NCBI GenBank assembly: GCA_938033975.1
Contig: CALHKJ010000125.1
Location: 1-14,065 of the forward strand
Length of the DNA stretch: 14,065 bases
DNA from: an uncultured Saprospiraceae bacterium
Lineage (GTDB): Bacteria > Bacteroidota > Bacteroidia > Chitinophagales > Saprospiraceae
Direction of reading: 5' to 3'
Part shown: positions 1-6,567 of the stretch, piece by piece
How the letters are laid out: each line of letters opens with the position of its first letter
How positions within the stretch are numbered: position 1 is the first letter of the stretch
The notes under the pieces: model-generated
What the model saw: the letters and a program-made list of their open reading frames with translations, nothing else
Database searches by the model: none
What the model was told of the DNA's origin: nothing
Translations under genes and position numbers: made by a program

Positions 1-1
1 T

Positions 2-688
2 AGACCCGAAGTACATATCATACAGTCCCAATTAATCAAAAAACAAGATCAACACTTTGTAGTAGGTTCAATACAAAACATTGACAATGTTCCAACATTT
101 ATTTCTCTTGAAGCAGTTTTATATGATGACAAAGGAAATGAAATTGATAAAGGCAAAGCTGGTCACTTAGTGGTTCATGACTTAATGCCAAAAGAAACGA
201 GTCCTTTTAGAATTGACTTTAATAATGGTCCCTATTATCATCAACCATCCGAAGTTGTAATATTTGCAAAGTCACTCACTACTGATAAAGAGTTTTATAA
301 ATTTCATGGAGTTAAATCACTTGATCAAAAGAATGATTTCAAACTAAATGGTCAAATTATAAACTATGGCACCAATGAGATGAACATACCTCAAATTATT
401 CACGCTCATTATGATCAAAGAAAAACTCTGTTTTGGGTTTCTCATGAATTTTTGGAAAAAGGAATTCGCCCTCAAAGGAAAAAGCCATTTTCCTTTGATC
501 TTGAAAAAAGAAGCAACATAAAGTTAGTAGAAACAACACCAAAGATATTTATCAATGGAGTACCTAACAATGAAATGAGTCTAGAAGGTATGGCACAAAA
601 GCAAAGTGAATTTTTACACTGGAAAAAAACAACAGAAGGCTATATTGAATTAAAGGTCAATGGTTTCGTCTATGAATTAAATAAGTAA
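2..688 (+). CDS. FxLYD-type beta-sandwich protein, 5' end outside window
   Basis: The frame is open to the left edge, so the start is missing; at least 228 residues are visible before the TAA at 686-688. The first visible part reads like an FxLYD domain: a strand with VVGSIQN, then a YDDKGNEIDKG turn, then the PKETSPFRIDF strand, matching the family pattern of N-terminal G.v.N, central YD..G and terminal F.i.f. The rest (a second IFAKSL strand region and an INGVP segment) is not recognised. There is no catalytic motif. The stop overlaps the next ATG by one base (TAATG), so it is probably translationally coupled to the lipoprotein gene. Its role is unknown; by position it belongs to the same envelope/exopolysaccharide run. 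FxLYD proteins are generally extracytoplasmic, but any signal peptide is outside the window. The domain call comes from reading the sequence only. Confidence 0.75.
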   Translation, partial: RPEVHIIQSQLIKKQDQHFVVGSIQNIDNVPTFISLEAVLYDDKGNEIDKGKAGHLVVHDLMPKETSPFRIDFNNGPYYHQPSEVVIFAKSLTTDKEFYKFHGVKSLDQKNDFKLNGQIINYGTNEMNIPQIIHAHYDQRKTLFWVSHEFLEKGIRPQRKKPFSFDLEKRSNIKLVETTPKIFINGVPNNEMSLEGMAQKQSEFLHWKKTTEGYIELKVNGFVYELNK

Positions 689-1911
689 TGAGATATTGTT
701 ATTACATATTATTGATTGTCTGCTTATGCTCTTGCCAAGAAGCAAGTGAGCAAATTATTGCTAAGTTGGAATCAAACACCATAGGCAACTATGAATTTAT
801 TCCTTCAAAGATTAATGCAGGTGAAGCAATTTCAATAAAGGGAAATATTGAAAACATCAATAGTTCAACTGATGAAATAACTTTACACGTAAAGCATGCT
901 TTGTATACTAAAAGCTATTCCACAAAAATCACAAATGGCTCATTTGAAATAGAGATACCATCAGTTGATAATCAAACTGCAGGAATTGTGAACACAAGCC
1001 TTGTGTATCAAGAAGAAATCATAGGAGAAGAGAAATACTTCATCAAACCTTTAGATGCCATTAATAAAATGCAAAGCTTTAATGGACCAAAGGATTTATT
1101 TGCCGGAGATGATGATGCATCCATGAATGTTTCTATTCCTCATGATGAATATGACAACCCTCTACTTCCCCCAGCCAATGTAAATTTTAGCAAAAGTTTT
1201 GAAGGGCAAATCCAGAGCGAAGAACAAAAGACAATAGAACATTTGGTCGCTTATCAAATTACAAATTCAAAACAAACCAAAGGGAAATATCTAATTGGTT
1301 CCAAATCAAGTGATGGTTTTTCACAGGAACAAGAACTAATTATCGGAGCTGCCATGCCGCAGCAATTCAATATAGAACTCATAAGCTTTCATCCTTTTGC
1401 AGATGCTAGGCAGTTTATTGCATTTAAAACAACGATACTTAAAGATCAGTACGATAATATCATTGCCGATGGTACACTTATCAATTTTGTTATCGAAGAA
1501 GATGGCTTTATAGTAGGAGTATATCAAGCTTTTACAATTGGTGGAGTTGCCGTTGTCTACATAGAAAATCCATCGAAGGAGCTTAGTTGGACTGTTTATG
1601 CAAGTCTTCATGACCAAATTAGAAGCAATAAAGTTCTCTTGAGTTTCTCAAAAAATGTCAATGATTTTGATTTGTCTTGGGATGCTGAAAAACAAACACT
1701 TTCTATTGGACCAGTAATAGGTATACTCGGTCAATTGGTTCCTGATGGTACAGAGGTATATATTAGCAACACGGAAAAGGGACTCAAAGACTATGTATAT
1801 TTAGAGGAAGGTAAATACAATTACCAATTAAGCTTTGATTGGAAACAAATTAAACCTGACCAGCTAACTGTTTTGATTGGTGGACATGAAAAAATCATTC
1901 AGCTTGACTAA
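688..1911 (+). CDS. Ig-like domain lipoprotein
   Basis: A 407-residue protein. It starts with MRYCYYILLIVCLCSC, a short hydrophobic stretch ending in a lipobox-like LCSC, so it is likely a lipoprotein with Cys16 lipidated. The body is beta-rich. Two segments resemble bacterial Ig-like (Big/invasin) modules: HDEYDNPLLPPANVNF around residue 155 and KDQYDNIIADGTLINF around residue 255, both with the D.YDN...G/P..V.F pattern seen where such domains begin. There is no catalytic signature. The ATG overlaps the upstream stop by one base, and the 3' end overlaps the glycoside hydrolase start by 26 bases, so the three genes form one transcript and are probably coupled. A structural or polymer-binding role in the envelope is inferred from context. 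No type IX secretion C-terminal sorting domain is visible. Confidence 0.8.
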   Translation: MRYCYYILLIVCLCSCQEASEQIIAKLESNTIGNYEFIPSKINAGEAISIKGNIENINSSTDEITLHVKHALYTKSYSTKITNGSFEIEIPSVDNQTAGIVNTSLVYQEEIIGEEKYFIKPLDAINKMQSFNGPKDLFAGDDDASMNVSIPHDEYDNPLLPPANVNFSKSFEGQIQSEEQKTIEHLVAYQITNSKQTKGKYLIGSKSSDGFSQEQELIIGAAMPQQFNIELISFHPFADARQFIAFKTTILKDQYDNIIADGTLINFVIEEDGFIVGVYQAFTIGGVAVVYIENPSKELSWTVYASLHDQIRSNKVLLSFSKNVNDFDLSWDAEKQTLSIGPVIGILGQLVPDGTEVYISNTEKGLKDYVYLEEGKYNYQLSFDWKQIKPDQLTVLIGGHEKIIQLD

Positions 1912-3544
1912 GTCATCTTCCAACATATCAAGCTTAATACTAAAATTATTATTCTTAGTAATAATGGCCTTTACTGTAGCAGGTCTTGCAAAGTTGTACA
2001 GCTACTTTAAAGTAGGTGCAGAAAAAACAGATTTAATCAGCACAGTACAACAAGATAAAGGAATTCATGACCCTACTTACAACTGGGATATTTCAAATAT
2101 CAAGGAAGGAGTAATCTTAGATGAATATACTAGACAAGAAGTCCAAGATGCCTACACTTACGCTTGGTATATTTTAAATACAAGTATTGGAAGTCAAAAG
2201 AATTTGGGGCTGGAAGATCGTTTTTCAAAAAAGATGATTGACAAGATTGAAAAAGCCTTTAAAACAAGCAATGATTACAACATCGAACGAGTTGAATTGA
2301 ATCACACCATCAATGTTCACTTGTTTAGTTATGACAGACAAATTATTTCTTTTTCTGATAATCAGGTTAAACTATATACAAGTAATACTCAGGCAGAATC
2401 GGGACACACCAATTTAACAAAAAATATTGCCAACTATGATGTAGTAATGGGTTTGGAGGATGGCTATTGGAAAATCTTTGACTTAATACAACTTGAGTCT
2501 CCAAGCATAGAAAGCAAAACTGAAAATCTAAGCTTAGAGAAAGTAGAATTGGCAGATAAGATCAGAGGAATAAACTATTACCCATCTGATAACCCATGGT
2601 TTGATTTTTGGAAAAATTACAACACCAAGACCGTAGCTAAGGATATAGAATTATTAAAAAATCTAAACTTTAATCATACAAGAATTTTTATCCCGTATGA
2701 ATTATTTGGAAAGGGAAGTTTGGATAAAAAAATGCTTACACACCTCGACGATTATTTACAGCAATGCAAGGAGCAAAATATTTCTGTCACCTTAAGTTTG
2801 TTTGATTTTCCTGAATCATATAAAATTCCTTTCTACTCTGCAACTCACAAACACCTTCTTCAACTACTAGATCGATATCAGGATCATCCTGCCGTAAGCA
2901 TTTGGGATATAAAAAATGAGCCCGATTTAGACTTTGCAAGCTATGGTCAGGAAGTAGTCGTTAATTGGTTGGAGTTTATAATTGATGAAGCAAAAGAAAA
3001 GGCTCCAAATATTAATCTCACAATTGGTTGGTCAAAAGTTGACTACATAGAAATTCTTGCAGACAAACTAGATCTTCAATCATTTCATTTATATGGTGAC
3101 ATTGATTTGCATCAAACACATTTACAGAAGTTAAAAAAAGAAGAAAAAATTATAAGGCCTCTATATCTAAGTGAATTTGGTCAAACAACATTCCGATCAA
3201 AATTTTTACCTTTTGGTTCTACAGAAAAACAACAAGCAATATTTACACGAAATGTCCTAAATTTTATGGCACAAGAAAACATTGATCATTATGCCTACTG
3301 GACCTTGCATGATTTTAAAAAAGCTCCTAAAGAGATTATCGGTTGGAAGCCTTGGATCAGATCCGCTCAGGAAAACATGGGATTAATTACAAGGGCCGGC
3401 ACAAAAAAAATTACTTCTAAGAACTTTACTGAAGGTGAATATAAATTTGAAGAACTTACATTTTTAGATAAGCTGAAGCCTTCTTATTTTATCCTTGCTT
3501 TTTTACTTGCCATGTTCTTTCTTGTTTTCTACAAATCAAAGTAG
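1886..3544 (+). CDS. Membrane-anchored GH5-type glycoside hydrolase
   Basis: 552 residues from the ATG at 1886. An in-frame TTG lies 9 bases upstream, but the ATG gives a normal membrane N-terminus and a GGTGG-like ribosome site just before it. Order: transmembrane segment at about 17-40; an NTF2-like region at about 80-205 ending in the typical leDGyWkI motif; a TIM-barrel domain at about 225-505; a final transmembrane segment at about 533-548. The barrel has clan GH-A marks: IRGINYYP at its first strand, acid/base Glu345 in IKNEPD, an FHLYG strand at about 400, and nucleophile Glu430 in LSEFG. The enzyme probably sits in the periplasm, anchored at both ends, and trims or hydrolyses a beta-linked polysaccharide. 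GH5 is the closest assignment, but other clan GH-A families are possible. It overlaps the lipoprotein gene by 26 bases and converges on the glycosyltransferase gene 16 bases away. Confidence 0.82.
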   Translation: MKKSFSLTKSSSNISSLILKLLFLVIMAFTVAGLAKLYSYFKVGAEKTDLISTVQQDKGIHDPTYNWDISNIKEGVILDEYTRQEVQDAYTYAWYILNTSIGSQKNLGLEDRFSKKMIDKIEKAFKTSNDYNIERVELNHTINVHLFSYDRQIISFSDNQVKLYTSNTQAESGHTNLTKNIANYDVVMGLEDGYWKIFDLIQLESPSIESKTENLSLEKVELADKIRGINYYPSDNPWFDFWKNYNTKTVAKDIELLKNLNFNHTRIFIPYELFGKGSLDKKMLTHLDDYLQQCKEQNISVTLSLFDFPESYKIPFYSATHKHLLQLLDRYQDHPAVSIWDIKNEPDLDFASYGQEVVVNWLEFIIDEAKEKAPNINLTIGWSKVDYIEILADKLDLQSFHLYGDIDLHQTHLQKLKKEEKIIRPLYLSEFGQTTFRSKFLPFGSTEKQQAIFTRNVLNFMAQENIDHYAYWTLHDFKKAPKEIIGWKPWIRSAQENMGLITRAGTKKITSKNFTEGEYKFEELTFLDKLKPSYFILAFLLAMFFLVFYKSK

Positions 3545-3560
3545 GAAACATTATAATTCC

Positions 3561-4823
3561 TTAAATTACTACCGAAACCATTTTATTTTGCTTTCTTTCC
3601 TTTGAAGATTGAGTGCTTTTTGATAGTTCAATAGTTATTGGACCTAGCAATCTGTAAAAATGTAGTTTATACCACTCTACAATATCTTCCATTGGTAATC
3701 CTACTGCAGCCGCATAGTTTTTTCTACCCATACGTTCTCTTTCCGTAGGATCTACGATTAATCCTTCAATCGCATCAGCCATTTCATTTACATCATTTGG
3801 TGTGAAAAAAGCACCTTCAAATCCCTCTTCTTCTATCAGCTCCTTAAGATCTCCAATGTTTGGCATCACAACCGATTTTCCATACGTTCCCGCTTGGTGT
3901 AATACTCCAGAACTTCCTGTTGTACTTGTATACGGAAATACAGTAACAGTACTTTCATTGAATATTACCGGCACATCTTCTTCTTCAACATATCCTGTAA
4001 ATCTTATATCATTGAGGTGCTTATACTTATCCTTCACTCCTTCCAAATAACCTTTTACATTTGGATTATCGGTACCCGCGATTACAATTTCAATTTCCTC
4101 TCCTGTTCTCTCCCTGACGATTTCTACAGCCTCAATCATCTCTTCTACTTTCTTGTATGTACCAAACTTTCCAAAAGTCATTACTTGCTTCTTTTCCCCT
4201 TGCTCAGATTTGATCTTAGGCAACTCAGGTATTTCAAAACTTCCATGGGGAACCAAGGCCACATTGGTCGCCCCATATTTTTCTTCCAATATCTCAACGT
4301 ATTTTGCCATAGTAACCGTAACCATATCTGCAGACAAAATCAATTTGGTCAAAATAGTACCTACTGTATTGTAGACCCATTTCATGATTGGGTTATTGGT
4401 GATACCTGCAGAACTATAGTCTACCGTTTCGATGATGTTATGCAACAAAACTATAGAAGGAAATCCTGACAGCTTTGTCAACAATGGAGTTAGCAGACCT
4501 AAAGTTGCAGGGATTTTTTTGTCTCCAAAAGAAAGAAATTGAAGATTGTAAAGTACTACATCTGGATTGATTTTTTTGATCGCTCTTCTTATAGAAAACA
4601 TGTTACCCAACTTATTAAATTTCCATACTTGCCTGAAGTTAATTTTTACTGACCCTACTTCTGGAATAAAACTTTCTCCTTCAGGAAGCTCATCACAAAT
4701 TATTGTGATCTCTTTTATTCCTTCGTTGTCTTTCATGTTTTTTACCAAATGATAAGCATACTCATTTAAGGTGTTCTTGCTTGGTGGGTAAGGGGATACA
4801 ATTGCTATGTGTAACTTTTTCAT
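3561..4823 (-). CDS. GT4-family glycosyltransferase
   Basis: A 420-residue GT-B fold glycosyltransferase. The N-terminal Rossmann half starts with IAIVSPYPPSKN and includes the LLHNIIE strand. The C-terminal half has a GKFGTYKKVE donor-site loop (about 218-227), an IAGTDN strand (about 248-253) and the GSSGVLHQAGTYGKSVV region (about 303-319). It probably transfers a nucleotide-activated sugar to a lipid carrier or growing chain at the cytoplasmic face of the inner membrane. The usual EX7E motif is replaced: Thr302 and Gln310 occupy the two acidic positions, while the downstream DLKELI acidic segment remains. It is the last gene of the STAS-flippase-GT operon, 25 bases after the flippase stop with an A-rich leader. 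The C-terminal ~20 residues are polar and Lys/Ser-rich. Donor and acceptor cannot be told from sequence. Confidence 0.85.
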   Translation of the reverse strand: MKKLHIAIVSPYPPSKNTLNEYAYHLVKNMKDNEGIKEITIICDELPEGESFIPEVGSVKINFRQVWKFNKLGNMFSIRRAIKKINPDVVLYNLQFLSFGDKKIPATLGLLTPLLTKLSGFPSIVLLHNIIETVDYSSAGITNNPIMKWVYNTVGTILTKLILSADMVTVTMAKYVEILEEKYGATNVALVPHGSFEIPELPKIKSEQGEKKQVMTFGKFGTYKKVEEMIEAVEIVRERTGEEIEIVIAGTDNPNVKGYLEGVKDKYKHLNDIRFTGYVEEEDVPVIFNESTVTVFPYTSTTGSSGVLHQAGTYGKSVVMPNIGDLKELIEEEGFEGAFFTPNDVNEMADAIEGLIVDPTERERMGRKNYAAAVGLPMEDIVEWYKLHFYRLLGPITIELSKSTQSSKERKQNKMVSVVI

Positions 4824-4848
4824 CGTTTTAGTTTTTTTTGTTTGTAAA

Positions 4849-6120
4849 TTATTTTTGTTGTGCTATTAAAGTTTTTCGTGAAAATTTATTATCCAATACT
4901 TGCTTGGCGATTTTTTGATAGAAGATCATGATTAATAGAAGCGAAGACATTAATATCAACTGAATCTGAATAATCTGATATAGAGAATCATGAAACTGAT
5001 TTATTAAAATCAATTGCAAAAATCCCATGAATAAAGTAATGCCTACTGGCAAATAGTTACTCAATGACATATGGTAATAGGCAAAGACATTTGCACAAGC
5101 GAATAAGGTCGTACTGACAGCGTAAATCCATAGTAGATCTGCAGCTTGCAAATATTCCGCACCAAATAAAATTGTTATGATAAATTCTGGAATGAAAAAG
5201 CAAACAGCTACAATCAATATTCCAATCAATCCAACCATCAATAGTGCAGTCCAAAATAATTTTTCATGTGGCAAACCATCTCTTTCTCTTTGAATTACTT
5301 TTGGGAATAGTAAAGTAACAATGGTCCATGTTCCAAAATAAACTACTCTTCCAATCAATGCGATAGCTGCATATAACCCAGCTTCCTTAGCATCAAAAAA
5401 GTGTTTAGCCATGATAACATCACTATTATTAATTACGATTTGACTTAATTCATAAAGACCAATTACAAGAATAAATTTTGATATGGAAGCCTTTTTTTCT
5501 GGACTGATAATCGCTTCAGCTTTTTCGAGCTTGAAAAAACTTGCCGTTAAAAACGAAACCAAAAACCCAAGAGCAACCGCCTCCGTGGAATACAGACCAA
5601 AGCTTTTCATCAAAAGAAGCAATGCAATAAGAGTGACAACAAGTCTTAGACTCATTTCTATAAGATAACTTCCTGCCAATTTGTTGAATTGATCTGTTCC
5701 CTGTAGCGATCCCCTCTTAATTGATAAATTAAAGAAAAATGGAAGCCCTACCGCAATGATCAACAAAGAAGTAGAAGATTCAAAATGCAAGTAGCTTTTC
5801 AAAAATGGAGAAGCCATTACCATTATCAGACTAACTGCGATACTTATGTGTGTAACTTTTTGGTTAAACCAACTAACCACTTTGTTTCTTTTTGCATCAT
5901 CTTTTTCTTCTGCTGAAAATTTTGCTGTGCTAAGCTGGATACCTACTGCAATAAATGAAAGCATCAATACCATAGTTGCAATCACAGAAGCTTCAGAAAA
6001 TGCTGCCGGACTTAAAAATCTACCAAGCCCTAAATTGATTGCATAGTTTCCTGCGTTAACCAAAATCATGGCAATAAAAAGAAAGCTTGTGCTACTGATA
6101 TTTTTGATAAGTTTTTTCAT
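4849..6120 (-). CDS. MOP-superfamily polysaccharide flippase (Wzx-like)
   Basis: A 423-residue integral membrane protein with about 12 hydrophobic segments spread over its full length and short charged loops, typical of oligosaccharide/polysaccharide flippases of the MOP (MATE-like) superfamily. The N-terminus (SSTSFLFIAMILVNAGNY, then LGRFLSPAAF) matches the usual family opening, in which TM1 is followed by a G.fLsp..f turn. It would move lipid-linked glycan, or assist polymer passage, across the inner membrane. Its ATG lies two bases after the STAS stop and the GT gene follows 25 bases after its own stop, so the three genes are one transcriptional unit. Wzx-type and PelG-type members cannot be told apart by eye; it is somewhat short for PelG. 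Confidence 0.87.
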   Translation of the reverse strand: MKKLIKNISSTSFLFIAMILVNAGNYAINLGLGRFLSPAAFSEASVIATMVLMLSFIAVGIQLSTAKFSAEEKDDAKRNKVVSWFNQKVTHISIAVSLIMVMASPFLKSYLHFESSTSLLIIAVGLPFFFNLSIKRGSLQGTDQFNKLAGSYLIEMSLRLVVTLIALLLLMKSFGLYSTEAVALGFLVSFLTASFFKLEKAEAIISPEKKASISKFILVIGLYELSQIVINNSDVIMAKHFFDAKEAGLYAAIALIGRVVYFGTWTIVTLLFPKVIQRERDGLPHEKLFWTALLMVGLIGILIVAVCFFIPEFIITILFGAEYLQAADLLWIYAVSTTLFACANVFAYYHMSLSNYLPVGITLFMGFLQLILINQFHDSLYQIIQIQLILMSSLLLIMIFYQKIAKQVLDNKFSRKTLIAQQK

Positions 6121-6122
6121 CC

Positions 6123-6461
6123 TTAGGCAACATTGCTGTTTACTGCTCCATATTCAATGATGAACTCATCAGTCATTTTCGTCATCTCTAAGTATCTAAG
6201 AACCTTAGATGTTTTTGGCAAGATCAATCTTACTTGTTTGTCTTGACCTTTGGTCCAAGCTTTTGCTATTAGGATGCTATTCAAGCCTGTAAGGCTAATG
6301 TCACTTACATCTATCAAATCAATAGATAGGTTCATGTCTTGTGAAGCGCATCGCTTTAAGACTGATTTGAAATCTAAAGCTTCAGCTCCCACCAAATCAC
6401 CTTTACAGGTAATAAAGTTTGTTGATTTAGAATTTTGAATGTTTACTTGTAGTGTGCTCAT
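6123..6461 (-). CDS. Single-domain STAS protein
   Basis: 112 residues, nearly all one STAS domain (about 5-105): beta strand TNFITCKGDLVG, a helix, then strand LSIDLIDVSDISLTGL and helix LNSILIAKAW. In anti-sigma-factor antagonists the phosphorylated Ser/Thr lies just before a conserved Gly in this loop; here Ser56-Leu57-Thr58-Gly59 fits, making Thr58 (or Ser56) the candidate. No partner RsbW-type kinase or PP2C phosphatase lies in the window, so sigma-factor control is not supported. It is the first gene of the STAS-flippase-GT operon and is almost fused to the flippase gene (two-base gap), which suggests an assembly-linked regulatory or scaffold role. The start is the ATG at 6461, preceded by an A-rich leader. 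Confidence 0.85.
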   Translation of the reverse strand: MSTLQVNIQNSKSTNFITCKGDLVGAEALDFKSVLKRCASQDMNLSIDLIDVSDISLTGLNSILIAKAWTKGQDKQVRLILPKTSKVLRYLEMTKMTDEFIIEYGAVNSNVA

Positions 6462-6480
6462 TTTGTTTTTATTTATAATA

Positions 6481-6488
6481 CAAGTTTA
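6481..6488 (-). promoter_or_regulatory. Predicted -7 box of the STAS-flippase-GT operon
   Basis: On the minus strand the box reads TAAACTTG, one mismatch from the Bacteroidota TAnnTTTG element. It ends 20 bases before the STAS ATG, giving a leader of about 14 nt. No -33 TTTG is seen at the expected place, which suits an activator-dependent promoter. The paired repeat at 6521-6553 lies directly upstream. Confidence 0.4.
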
Positions 6489-6520
6489 TGCCTGAATCTC
6501 TGGAGCTTGAGAGAGTTTTC

Positions 6521-6553
6521 GTGTTTCAGTATGGATTCCTCGATTTTTGGTAG
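6521..6553 (-). promoter_or_regulatory. Paired 21-bp-period repeat, candidate LytTR activator site (STAS operon)
   Basis: Written on the plus strand, the promoter-distal unit is GATTTTTGGTAG (6542-6553). A weaker copy, GTGTTTCAGTAT, starts exactly 21 bases earlier (6521-6532, 7 of 12 identical). Over 31 aligned bases, 22 match the element at 8641-8671 in front of the TPR/barrel gene. Tandem imperfect units about two helical turns apart are the known layout of LytTR-family binding sites. That the LytTR regulator at 9459-10160 binds here is inferred. Confidence 0.5.
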
Positions 6554-6567
6554 ACAAAGAAGGCTAA

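Noticed and set aside
1336..1617. Minus-strand ORF inside the lipoprotein gene
   Set aside because: Antisense to a coupled operon gene, with Cys- and Lys-rich low-complexity translation and no family match.
688..1911. Type IX secretion cargo
   Set aside because: The C-terminus has no sorting-domain pattern, and the N-terminal lipobox suggests lipoprotein export.
3544..3560. Bidirectional terminator between the converging operons
   Set aside because: Only a 4-bp GGAA/TTCC stem is present and neither strand has a T-tract.
4017..4469. Plus-strand ORF of 150 codons
   Set aside because: It lies wholly inside the well-supported glycosyltransferase gene on the other strand, and its translation has no domain pattern or ribosome site.
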